Source: an uncultured Alistipes sp. (GTDB lineage Bacteria > Bacteroidota > Bacteroidia > Bacteroidales > Rikenellaceae). Taken from it: DNA of 64,000 nucleotides. Both the position numbers and the translations under genes were made by a program. How positions within the stretch are numbered: position 1 is the first letter of the stretch; each line of letters opens with the position of its first letter. The DNA lies in the NCBI GenBank assembly GCA_944322005.1, contig CALUNL010000004.1, forward strand, positions 1 through 64,000. Reading direction: 5' to 3'. Of the stretch, positions 55,767 to 64,000 are shown in pieces. Below the pieces are notes generated by a model. It was given only the letters and a program-made list of their open reading frames with translations, searched no databases and was not told where the DNA came from.

Positions 55767-55794
55767 AAGAAAAGCCGGATGCAAGACATCCGGC
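55767..55794 (-). terminator. Terminator of the second GDPD gene
   Basis: Perfect 8-base stem GCCGGATG / CATCCGGC with a 5-base loop, followed on the minus strand by TTTTCTTTTG. It separates the gene from the araD operon. Confidence 0.8.
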
Positions 55795-55812
55795 CTCCGT
55801 ATCCAAAATCCG

Positions 55813-56595
55813 TCATTTCTTCGCCGACACGGACTCAAGATAAGCCTTCATGCGATCCGGGAAATCAGTGGATATATATGTCACCCCATGCTTTATGGCC
55901 CAGTCGGTGACCTCCTCGTTCTCGACCATCCACAACGTTGTGGCAATGCCGAGTTCGTTGGCCTGCGACACTATCTCCGGACGGTTCATCATCACGTTGA
56001 GATTGTACGACAGTCCGCCGAATCCCTCCTTCTTCGCCACCTCGGCATCGACACTCGTCCAGAGGTTGCTCGACACGTATGTTATGCAGTTTTCCGGAGC
56101 CAGACGCACGAATTCGCGACATGCGTGACGGCTGAACGAGATGAACTCCATCTGCTCCATCACGCCGATCTCCTTGCAGAGAGCCACCACCTTTTCAGCC
56201 GCTTCGGTCTCGAGCTGCGGCGTTGCATGCTTCTTGAGTTCGAGAATCAGTTTCGTCTTCGGGTCCTTCTTGCCCTGCTCGAGCCACTGGCGCAGGGTCG
56301 GTATCTTGTGGCCGTTCTTAAGTATGACCTGCGATATCTCGGCCCAAGAATTTTTCTGGGCGTCGAGTTCCGAATTAATTTTCGGTCCATGGAATACTAT
56401 CAACTCACCGTCGGATGTCATGTTTACATCGAACTCAACACCGTAAACGCCGAGGCGCTGGGCATTGGCAAGGCTGGAGATGGTGTTCTCTTCCGAACCC
56501 GGAGTCTTGTAGAATCCTCTGTGTGCAACGATTTTAGGTTGTGCGGCTGCCGACACGGCAATGGCCGACAAAAGTACTATAAGAATCTTTTTCAT
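55813..56595 (-). CDS. Glycerophosphodiester phosphodiesterase, exported
   Basis: A 260-residue GDPD with a signal peptide (KKILIVLLSAIAVSAAA). The TIM barrel shows KIVAHRGFYKTPGSEENTI, GVEFDVNMTSDGELIVFHG (the Glu, Asp and His of the metal site), LILELKKH and the late ATTLWMVENEEV and YISTDFPDR. It cleaves deacylated phospholipids to glycerol phosphate and an alcohol in the periplasm. ATG 56595 is preferred over an upstream TTG. It has its own terminator but neighbours the araM/OPA operon on the same strand. Confidence 0.93.
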   Translation of the reverse strand: MKKILIVLLSAIAVSAAAQPKIVAHRGFYKTPGSEENTISSLANAQRLGVYGVEFDVNMTSDGELIVFHGPKINSELDAQKNSWAEISQVILKNGHKIPTLRQWLEQGKKDPKTKLILELKKHATPQLETEAAEKVVALCKEIGVMEQMEFISFSRHACREFVRLAPENCITYVSSNLWTSVDAEVAKKEGFGGLSYNLNVMMNRPEIVSQANELGIATTLWMVENEEVTDWAIKHGVTYISTDFPDRMKAYLESVSAKK

Positions 56596-56629
56596 AAACA
56601 AGGTTTCAAGTTTTCGGTTTCATGTCTGC

Positions 56630-56637
56630 CAAAGTTA
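56630..56637 (-). promoter_or_regulatory. -7 promoter box of the second GDPD gene
   Basis: The minus strand reads TAACTTTG (TAnnTTTG), about 35 bases before the start at 56595. Confidence 0.4.
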
Positions 56638-56699
56638 CTAAAAAATCCCATACGTTGACACGGCACGGCATGCCGCATCAAAAAAAATAGTCCGATAAA

Positions 56700-56731
56700 T
56701 TTGGACGGAACCGAAAAGTGTATTACCTTTG
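56700..56731 (+). promoter_or_regulatory. Promoter of tRNA-His
   Basis: TTTG (56700-56703), exactly 20 bases, then TACCTTTG (56724-56731): a full match to the Bacteroidetes -33/-7 promoter, 28 bases before the tRNA. Confidence 0.7.
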
Positions 56732-56759
56732 CTACCCGATTCGGGAACGGATCTTCATG

Positions 56760-56833
56760 GTGGATGTAGCTCAGCTGGTTAGAGTGACGGATTGTGGTTC
56801 CGAAGGTCGTGGGTTCGAATCCCATCTTCCACC
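56760..56833 (+). tRNA. tRNA-His, anticodon GTG
   Basis: The cloverleaf folds by hand over 74 bases: acceptor GTGGATG / CTTCCAC, D arm GCTC / GAGT, anticodon loop TTGTGGT, T arm GTGGG / CCCAT with loop TTCGAAT, and C73. The genomic G at 56759 can serve as the extra G-1 that marks tRNA-His. Two mismatches appear: T6-T67 in the acceptor and A27-A43 at the base of the anticodon stem. It has its own promoter and terminator. Confidence 0.95.
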
Positions 56834-56843
56834 CTTAAAGAGA

Positions 56844-56878
56844 AAAAGCCTGTTGCGTTGAACGCAGCAGGCTTTTTT
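56844..56878 (+). terminator. Terminator of tRNA-His
   Basis: AAAAAGCCTG-TGCG and CGCA-CAGGCTTTTT form a near-perfect stem ending in a T-run. Confidence 0.85.
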
Positions 56879-56906
56879 CATCTCTTCTCCGCCTCTCCGC
56901 CGGACA

Positions 56907-58724
56907 TCAATTCTTCACCGGCACGAGTTCCACCGCCAACGTCGACGCCTTGACGGCACCAGCCTTCATCGTAAAACCAATCCTGCATGTCCCAGGATTC
57001 GGGGCATCGTAGTCGTGCGAAGGTTCGTTCGACATCACGAAAGCCCTTACATTGCGTCCGGAACAGGCCCTTACCAGAAGTCTCCTGCCGCCGGATACGA
57101 GTTCTATGGTACGGTCATCGATTATGCGAGGCTCGGCGGTGGTGTTCATCGTCCAGCGTACCGTGCGCCGGCTTCCGTCCGTCAGCACCGTATCCTCCGT
57201 CCGCACCGTACCGGCAGCATCCACGGTTATCCTGCGGGTGGCCTTATCGACGCCGGAAAGCAGCGTCGAAAGGTCGAACTCGGCGCCATGCAGGCTGTCC
57301 GTATCTATTAAGGCTGTCATCTCGGCCCGGCCGTCGCGTAGGAACGGCCCGTCGTCGACCGTAATCGTATTGTGAGCACCTGCCGTCAAACGGAAGACCG
57401 ACCATCGCGGACCGTCCTGACGGCTGTCGAAGAGTTTTATGCCCCGCTTCTCAAGAGAGTAGTAGTTCTGCATGCCGAGGTCGACAGCCCAGCGGATACC
57501 GCCCTGCTCGTACACGAACGAGCCGCCGTCCATATGGGCGTGCGAATGTGACGGCGAACCGCCCTTTGCGGCAAGGTACACATCCTCCGGCCCCCAGCCG
57601 CTGCGGTATATGAACAGAGGCATCGCACCACGTCCGCACCAAAAATTGCGCTCCGGCGGCTGCACCCCGTCCAGATCGCACCTCGAGGCGAAGAGTATGG
57701 CAAACGGAAGCATCCGCCGCTCCATGAACCGCAGTCTGACGTCATTTCTGAGCCTCTCGCACTCCTGCCATACGAGACCCGTATCCCCGCTCTCGGCGGC
57801 AAACCAGAACAGCAGACCGTTTATGTCCGCACGGGGGCCGGCATCCGAAAAGTTGAAGCAGCCTTGCGACGGTGTGACCATGAAGTTCATGAACTCCGCC
57901 GAGCGCATGAAACCCGCCATATCCTCCAGGCCGGCATCGAGGCCGAGCGCAGAGCGCAGGGACTCTATGAGCAGCACCTCATACCATGTTCCGTACGACC
58001 AGTATCCGAAGCCTTCAGGATATATCCCGTCCGGTGCATAGCTGCGCATCGAGCGGGGATTTGTCTTCAGTGCCTTAACGATTACTGAACGGCACAGCTC
58101 GGGTTCGAGATCGCATACCGCCAGTGCGCCCATGACAAGACCGGCATTGCAGACCTGATTCCAGTTGTTCGTCGCACGGTAGAACCACATTTGCCGGTCC
58201 TCGTCGGCACCGAGGAGTCCCTTGTATATTATTGCGCGCGCAATGCGGTCTCGGCTCGACTGCGGCAGTGCATCGTAGAGCCAGTCGTAGCCTATGGCCA
58301 GTGCTGCCGTCATCTCCCCCACATCGAGGAAGTGCGACGGGTTCCAGTCATCGAACTCCGCCGCCGCGAGCATCTCCTCCTCCGCCCGGCGCATGTATGC
58401 ATCATCGCCCGTAAGGCGATAGACGTAGGAGCAGTACAACACCCTCTCAAGCACCTTGCGCGACACCTGAAGCAGGCGTTTCCCCTGCTTTCGGCGTTCA
58501 CACACAGGCTCGAGAAGCATCTCCGATGCCCGTTCGACGACATATCCGTTCATGCGCGCAAGCACACCGTCGTTCCGCAGGCGTTCGCGCAACGCCGGCA
58601 TGGAGTCGCCGGCAATGAGACGCGGATGAGGAGCCGGACTCAGCCGGTCGGGCAGCTGCCCGCAGGCGTTTCCGTGCATGAACAGCATGGCTGATGCAAG
58701 CACAATGAAGATTCTGGTTACCAT
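56907..58724 (-). CDS. Heparinase II/III-like exported protein
   Basis: A 605-residue exported protein resembling the heparinase II/III (PL12/PL21-like) families. A signal peptide ([21 protein letters not shown]) is followed by an alpha/alpha toroid (residues about 40-330, with [18 protein letters not shown] and [18 protein letters not shown]) and a beta-sandwich part with the hallmark [18 protein letters not shown] and [12 protein letters not shown]. It should cleave uronic-acid-containing glycans by beta-elimination; substrate unknown. The ATG at 58724 is chosen for the signal peptide. It stands alone, divergent from groES. Confidence 0.85.
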   Translation of the reverse strand: MVTRIFIVLASAMLFMHGNACGQLPDRLSPAPHPRLIAGDSMPALRERLRNDGVLARMNGYVVERASEMLLEPVCERRKQGKRLLQVSRKVLERVLYCSYVYRLTGDDAYMRRAEEEMLAAAEFDDWNPSHFLDVGEMTAALAIGYDWLYDALPQSSRDRIARAIIYKGLLGADEDRQMWFYRATNNWNQVCNAGLVMGALAVCDLEPELCRSVIVKALKTNPRSMRSYAPDGIYPEGFGYWSYGTWYEVLLIESLRSALGLDAGLEDMAGFMRSAEFMNFMVTPSQGCFNFSDAGPRADINGLLFWFAAESGDTGLVWQECERLRNDVRLRFMERRMLPFAILFASRCDLDGVQPPERNFWCGRGAMPLFIYRSGWGPEDVYLAAKGGSPSHSHAHMDGGSFVYEQGGIRWAVDLGMQNYYSLEKRGIKLFDSRQDGPRWSVFRLTAGAHNTITVDDGPFLRDGRAEMTALIDTDSLHGAEFDLSTLLSGVDKATRRITVDAAGTVRTEDTVLTDGSRRTVRWTMNTTAEPRIIDDRTIELVSGGRRLLVRACSGRNVRAFVMSNEPSHDYDAPNPGTCRIGFTMKAGAVKASTLAVELVPVKN

Positions 58725-58736
58725 GGTGGCCGTGAT

Positions 58737-58792
58737 GTCAGTTGTATTGACAAATTTAAGGAATCTGTGCCAATTTGTCAACCGCGACTGAC
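58737..58792. promoter_or_regulatory. Interrupted palindrome between the heparinase-like gene and groES
   Basis: TTGACAAATT (58747-58756) and AATTTGTCAA (58772-58781) are perfect inverted repeats 15 bases apart, flanked by GTCAG (58737-58741) and CTGAC (58788-58792). On the minus strand one arm includes TAAATTTG (58751-58758), a -7 box for the heparinase-like gene, with TTGA at 19 bases as a possible -33. Confidence 0.5.
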
Positions 58793-58925
58793 AGCCGCAA
58801 CGGTTTTTTGGCAGAAAAAGCCTCCCGCAGGGGCTTTGGCATATCAATTGATGGAATCACGGTCGCAAACGGAAAGTTCAAGGATTTTAACAGGAATTCT
58901 AACAACAACTAAAAAGATAACGACT

Positions 58926-59198
58926 ATGAACGTAAAACCACTTTCAGACCGAGTATTGATACTCCCCAATCCTGCCGAGGAGAAGACGGCGGGAGGTCTC
59001 ATCATTCCGGACACCGCAAAAGAGAAGCCGCTTGCAGGCAAGGTAATAGCTGTCGGCCCGGGCACCTCCGACATCAAGATGGAGGTAAAGGCAGGCGACC
59101 AGGTCCTCTACGGCAAGTATGCAGGCACCGAAATCAATGTCGAGGGAACCGACTACCTCATAATGAAACAGTCGGACATTCTGGCCGTCATAGGCTAA
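58926..59198 (+). CDS. groES: Co-chaperonin GroES
   Basis: A 90-residue lid of the GroEL chaperonin. It begins [19 protein letters not shown], has the mobile loop [16 protein letters not shown], and ends [11 protein letters not shown]. The ATG at 58926 is chosen because the longer frame adds 53 codons unrelated to GroES. It is followed 39 bases later by groEL; no CIRCE element was found upstream. Confidence 0.97.
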   Translation: MNVKPLSDRVLILPNPAEEKTAGGLIIPDTAKEKPLAGKVIAVGPGTSDIKMEVKAGDQVLYGKYAGTEINVEGTDYLIMKQSDILAVIG

Positions 59199-60866
<1,668 letters not shown>

Positions 60867-60883
60867 AAAGAGCACATCCCATG

Positions 60884-60920
60884 AAAAAAAGGGTATCGGA
60901 AATTCCGATACCCTTTTTTT
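60884..60920. terminator. Bidirectional terminator between groEL and adk
   Basis: AAAAAAAGGGTATCGGAA and TTCCGATACCCTTTTTTT form a perfect stem with T-runs both ways. Confidence 0.92.
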
Positions 60921-60937
60921 GTTGCGCTGGCGACAGA

Positions 60938-61513
60938 CTACCTGCGGCTGTCTATAACCTTGCAGATGCGGTCGAAGACCTCCTCGATGGTTCCGAGGCT
61001 CGGCACCTTCTCGTACTTGCCCTGCGCCTTGTAGTAGTCGGCAACGACGGCGGTCTGGGCGTTGTAGACCTTGATGCGGTTGCGGATCACATCCTCCGAG
61101 GCATCGTCGGCACGGCCCGAAACCTTTCCGCGAAGAAGGATACGCTTCACAAGCTCCTCCTCCGGAACATCCATATAGACCATCAGTCCGACTTCGAGTC
61201 CGCGGGCGGAAAGCATGCGGTCGAAGGCCTCGGCCTGGGCCGTCGTACGCGGGAAACCGTCGAAAATGGTACCTGCTACATCGGCGTGGGCGTCGAGATA
61301 GTTCTCAATCATGCCGACAACGAGTTCGTCCGGCGCAAGTTCGCCGCGCTCTATGTATCCGTGCATGCGCTCGCCGAGCGGAGTCTTGGCGGCAATCTCG
61401 CCGCGTATTATGTCGCCCGTGGAGACGTGGGCAAGGCCGTAATGCTTCTCCAACAGCTCCGACTGCGTACCCTTGCCGCAGCCCGGCGCACCGAAAAGTA
61501 CAATGTTAAACAT
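60938..61513 (-). CDS. adk: Adenylate kinase
   Basis: A 191-residue short-type adenylate kinase converting AMP and ATP to two ADP. P-loop FGAPGCGKGTQSELL, AMP-binding HVSTGDIIRGEIA, FDGFPRTTAQAEAF and VSGRADDASEDVIRNR are visible; the lid is the short form without zinc cysteines. A -7 box (TATATTTG on the minus strand, 61546-61553) lies upstream. Confidence 0.97.
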   Translation of the reverse strand: MFNIVLFGAPGCGKGTQSELLEKHYGLAHVSTGDIIRGEIAAKTPLGERMHGYIERGELAPDELVVGMIENYLDAHADVAGTIFDGFPRTTAQAEAFDRMLSARGLEVGLMVYMDVPEEELVKRILLRGKVSGRADDASEDVIRNRIKVYNAQTAVVADYYKAQGKYEKVPSLGTIEEVFDRICKVIDSRR

Positions 61514-61545
61514 GGTTCAGATGCTTTGTTATAAAATTAACAGTG

Positions 61546-61553
61546 CAAATATA
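61546..61553 (-). promoter_or_regulatory. -7 promoter box of adk
   Basis: TATATTTG on the minus strand, about 35 bases before the start codon. Confidence 0.4.
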
Positions 61554-61638
61554 GGCCATTTTTTCGGGATTGTCACACATACGGCAAAAATATCGGAAAA
61601 AAGAGCGCCTGCGAAGCGGATATGTGGCGCCAATTAGG

Positions 61639-61646
61639 TATCTTTG
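61639..61646 (+). promoter_or_regulatory. -7 promoter box of thiL
   Basis: TATCTTTG followed by CATG, 28 bases before the ATG at 61675. It supports that start. Confidence 0.5.
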
Positions 61647-61674
61647 CATGTTAAGGAATAGAAAACAGAACCGT

Positions 61675-62706
61675 ATGAAGGGACGCACCGAAATATCGGA
61701 ACTCGGCGAGTTCGGGCTTATCGACGAACTCACGAAGGGATTCAGGCCGTCGAATGCGACGACGCTGGAGGGTATAGGCGACGATGCCGCCGTAATCGAG
61801 GCCTCGGGCGACGAGGCGATACTCGTGTCGAGCGACCAGATGCTCGAGGGTATCGACTTCGACCTCACCTATTTCCCGCCGAAACACCTCGGCTACAAGG
61901 CCGTCACGAAGGGAATAAGCGACATAGTGGCGATGAACGCCACGCCGCAGCAGATCACCGTGTCGCTGGGCATATCGTCCAAGATTTCGGTCGAGTTCCT
62001 GCGCGAATTCTATTCGGGAGTCGAGTTCGCCTGCCGGGAGGCGGAGGTAGATCTCGTCGGCGGAGACACGTCGGCGTCGCTCACGGGCCTCGTCATAAAC
62101 GTCACCGCCATGGGCCGCGCCCGCAAGGAGAAGATAGCCTATCGCCGCGGGGCGAAGCTGCACGACCTCATATGCATAACGGGCAACCTCGGCGCATCGT
62201 ACATGGGCCTTCAGCTGCTCGAACGCGAGAAGCGTGTCCTCGAAGGGGTGAACGACCCGAAACCGAAGTTCGACGGATACGAATATCTGCTCGAGCGCTA
62301 CCTCAAGCCGCGCGCAAGGTACGATTTCGTGAAGACGCTCGACGAGGAGAACATGGTACCGACCTCGATGATAGACCTTACGGACGGCCTTGCGTCGGAC
62401 ATGATGCAGATATGCAAGGCGTCGAAATGCGGAGCGAGAATCTACCTCGAGCGCATGCCGCTGGCCCGCCAGACAACGTCGCTGGCCGAGGAGATGCACA
62501 TAGACCCGGTCGTTGCCGCGCTCAACGGCGGCGAGGACTACGAGCTGCTCTTCACGGTGCCGCTTTCGGAGAAGGAGCGCATACTCGGCCTGGGCTGCAT
62601 CGACATCATCGGCCACATCACGTCAGAGGAGAGCGGCTGCCTGCTGGTCACCCCGGACGGAGGCGAGATACGCATGAAGGCGCAGGGATTCAAGGAGAAG
62701 GAGTAG
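61675..62706 (+). CDS. thiL: Thiamine-monophosphate kinase
   Basis: A 343-residue kinase making thiamine diphosphate from thiamine monophosphate. Motifs: LEGIGDDAAVIEASGDEAILVSSD, GYKAVTKGISDIVAMNA, EVDLVGGDTSA, ICITGNLGASYMGLQLL, MIDLTDGLASDM and AALNGGEDYELLF. The ATG at 61675 is chosen because the family starts at this point and a -7 box lies just upstream; 35 extra codons of the longer frame overlap the promoter. It is transcribed alone. Confidence 0.95.
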   Translation: MKGRTEISELGEFGLIDELTKGFRPSNATTLEGIGDDAAVIEASGDEAILVSSDQMLEGIDFDLTYFPPKHLGYKAVTKGISDIVAMNATPQQITVSLGISSKISVEFLREFYSGVEFACREAEVDLVGGDTSASLTGLVINVTAMGRARKEKIAYRRGAKLHDLICITGNLGASYMGLQLLEREKRVLEGVNDPKPKFDGYEYLLERYLKPRARYDFVKTLDEENMVPTSMIDLTDGLASDMMQICKASKCGARIYLERMPLARQTTSLAEEMHIDPVVAALNGGEDYELLFTVPLSEKERILGLGCIDIIGHITSEESGCLLVTPDGGEIRMKAQGFKEKE

Positions 62707-62737
62707 GGAAAGCCCTTGCGGAGCGTTCCGTGCGGCA

Positions 62738-63175
62738 TCATGCCACCCAATAATAGAGCAATGCCCATGTAATGAAGCGCGCGCACTTTCCGACTAACAT
62801 CCAGAATGCCATCGGGACGAACTTCACGCGATAGAATCCGAGGGCGACGGCAAAGACGTCGCCGATGAAGGGCACCCATGTGAGCAGTGCCACTATCGGG
62901 CCGAAACGGTCGATGAAGTGTTTCTGCTTTTCGAGGCTTTCGCGCTTGACGTGCAGCTTCTCGATCCACTCCCACTTGCCGATACGGCCTATGCCGTAGG
63001 AGGTGAGTCCGCCGAGCCAGTTTCCGACCGTCGCCACCGATATGGCCAGCGGAGCGTCGGCTCCGGCGGCAAGCATCCCCACCAGCAGCACGTCGGCACT
63101 GAAAGGCACCACTGTCGCGGCGAGAAACGACCCGATGAAGAGTCCGAAATACCCGAGTCCCAATAACCACTCCAT
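62738..63175 (-). CDS. YqaA-type (DedA-like, VTT) small membrane protein
   Basis: A 145-residue inner membrane protein of the YqaA/SNARE-associated (VTT) family related to DedA. It begins EWLLGLGYFGLFIGSFLAAT, contains VPFSADVLLVGML and the family signature TVGNWLGGLTSYGIGR, and later FGPIVALLTWVPFIGDVFAV. DedA-type proteins move lipid carriers or phospholipids across the membrane; the function of YqaA is not settled. The ATG at 63175 is chosen because the family starts here. Confidence 0.85.
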   Translation of the reverse strand: MEWLLGLGYFGLFIGSFLAATVVPFSADVLLVGMLAAGADAPLAISVATVGNWLGGLTSYGIGRIGKWEWIEKLHVKRESLEKQKHFIDRFGPIVALLTWVPFIGDVFAVALGFYRVKFVPMAFWMLVGKCARFITWALLYYWVA

Positions 63176-63277
63176 ATGCTGTACGTCCGGATGGCTCCCA
63201 TTGGGCAAATGCGCTGCCACGGGGCACGAAATCCGCGTCAAATATAGGGATAAATGCAAAAAAATCATCGCTTTTTG

Positions 63278-63307
63278 TTTGGTGAACGCAATTTTTGTAT
63301 ATCTTTG
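63278..63307 (+). promoter_or_regulatory. Promoter of the rpsF-rpsR-rplI operon
   Basis: TTTG (63278-63281), 18 bases, then TATCTTTG (63300-63307), followed by a 40-base leader. Confidence 0.6.
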
Positions 63308-63348
63308 CCACGCCAAATATCAGGCGAACGTTTAAACAACAAACAATT

Positions 63349-63696
63349 ATGAACAATTACGAAACCGTTTTCATTGTCACTCCGGTCCTTTCCGAGGCAC
63401 AGGTAAAGGAGGTTGCTGACAAATTCCAGGGTGTAATCACCGAGAACGGCGGTCAGATTGTGAATTTCGAGAACTGGGGTTTGAAAAAACTCGCATACCC
63501 GATTCAGAATAAGACCACCGGCTTCTACTTCCTGGCAGAGTTCACCGGCGAGGGTTCCATCGTGGAGAAGCTCGAGACCCAGTACCGCCGCGATGAGCGT
63601 ATCATCCGTTTCTTAACTTTCAAGCAGGACAAGTACGCTGTGGAGTATTCCGAGAAGCGTCGCGCCAAGCTTGCCAACAAAAACAAGGAGGAGTAA
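63349..63696 (+). CDS. rpsF: 30S ribosomal protein S6
   Basis: A 115-residue small-subunit protein: [18 protein letters not shown], then [20 protein letters not shown] and [16 protein letters not shown], with a lysine-rich tail. The ATG at 63349 matches the conserved S6 start; 18 extra codons upstream overlap the promoter. First gene of the S6-S18-L9 operon. Confidence 0.97.
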   Translation: MNNYETVFIVTPVLSEAQVKEVADKFQGVITENGGQIVNFENWGLKKLAYPIQNKTTGFYFLAEFTGEGSIVEKLETQYRRDERIIRFLTFKQDKYAVEYSEKRRAKLANKNKEE

Positions 63697-63699
63697 ACC

Positions 63700-63978
63700 A
63701 TGGCACAGGAGAACAATCAGGCAGGCGAACTGCGTTACCTCAACCCGGTATCGGTCGATGTAAAGAAGAAGAAGTATTGCCGTTTCAAGAAACTCGGCAT
63801 CAAGTATGTTGATTATAAGGATGGAGAATTCCTGAAGAAGTTCCTCAACGAGCAGGGCAAGATTCTGCCTCGCCGCCTTACGGGAACCTCGCAGAAGTTC
63901 CAGAAGAAGGTCGCACAGGCCGTAAAGCGTGCGCGTCACCTTGCAATTCTGCCATTCGTAACCGATTGTATGAAATAA
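63700..63978 (+). CDS. rpsR: 30S ribosomal protein S18
   Basis: A 92-residue small-subunit protein with the conserved [38 protein letters not shown] and [11 protein letters not shown]. It starts 3 bases after the rpsF stop and binds next to S6 on the ribosome. A GGAGG follows its stop and precedes rplI. Confidence 0.97.
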   Translation: MAQENNQAGELRYLNPVSVDVKKKKYCRFKKLGIKYVDYKDGEFLKKFLNEQGKILPRRLTGTSQKFQKKVAQAVKRARHLAILPFVTDCMK

Positions 63979-63990
63979 GGAGGGGCTGCT

Positions 63991-64000
63991 ATGGAGATAA
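63991..64000 (+). CDS. rplI: 50S ribosomal protein L9, first codons only
   Basis: ATG GAG ATA A at the window edge encodes Met-Glu-Ile, the usual start of L9, 12 bases after rpsR and behind GGAGG. The assignment rests on the conserved S6-S18-L9 gene order. Confidence 0.7.

Noticed and set aside
56592-56825. Minus-strand frame beginning MGFEPTTF
   Set aside because: It is the complement of tRNA-His read as protein, a well-known false gene.
58800-58850. Sigma-54-like sequence TTGGCATATCAATTGAT before groES
   Set aside because: It departs from the consensus at the key C of the -24 and -12 elements.
58725-58925. CIRCE element for HrcA before groES
   Set aside because: The motif TTAGCACTC-N9-GAGTGCTAA is not present.

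Overview
The window looks like a chromosomal segment of a GC-rich member of the Bacteroidales, most likely Alistipes or a close relative; the genus is my inference. Supporting signs are a SusC/SusD locus under an ECF sigma factor and FecR anti-sigma factor, a fimbrillin-type lipoprotein, many lipoproteins, a BlaI/M56 pair, Omp28 and DUF6029 proteins, and promoters of the Bacteroidetes type (TTTG at -33, TAnnTTTG at -7; for example TATCTTTG before purC and rpsF, and TTTG-N20-TACCTTTG before tRNA-His).

Layout. Positions 1-3530 form an accessory patch: the tail of an unknown gene, an AT-rich YdeI/OmpD-associated gene, the stump of a MATE exporter, and a hipBA toxin-antitoxin pair, set among copies of a repeat. 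Positions 3580-13735 hold a membrane-anchored PP2C phosphatase, purC, an animal-like histidine-degradation operon (ftcD-hutU-hutH-hutI) and sdaA. Positions 14157-23052 carry a GH106-like glycosidase, a three-gene operon headed by a four-domain NPCBM-like exported protein, and a fimbrillin lipoprotein. Positions 23271-28774 carry a BlaI/BlaR1-like pair with clear operators and a TonB-dependent receptor. Positions 28880-35195 carry a TlpA-DUF6029-Omp28 operon and a large lipoprotein.

Positions 36150-46165 are a complete Sus-like locus (sigma, FecR, STN-SusC, SusD, FISUMP lipoprotein) followed by a glycerophosphodiester phosphodiesterase lipoprotein and no glycosidase. Positions 46427-51933 carry hsp20 behind a sigma-54-like promoter, a lipoprotein gene split by an amber codon, an acyl-ACP thioesterase, an in-frame TspO-superoxide dismutase fusion, and corA. 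Positions 52015-56595 hold an organophosphate transporter, a glycerol-1-phosphate dehydrogenase, L-ribulose-5-phosphate 4-epimerase and a second glycerophosphodiesterase. The right end is housekeeping: tRNA-His, a heparinase II/III-like protein, groES-groEL, adk, thiL, a YqaA-type membrane protein, rpsF, rpsR and the first codons of rplI.

How it fits together. The organism degrades amino acids (histidine to glutamate and one-carbon units, serine to pyruvate) and scavenges host or microbial polymers. The most suggestive functional theme is glycerophosphate salvage: an exported GDPD near a Sus-like uptake locus, a second exported GDPD, an organophosphate:phosphate antiporter and a glycerol-1-phosphate dehydrogenase. 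The most unusual single gene is the TspO-SOD fusion.
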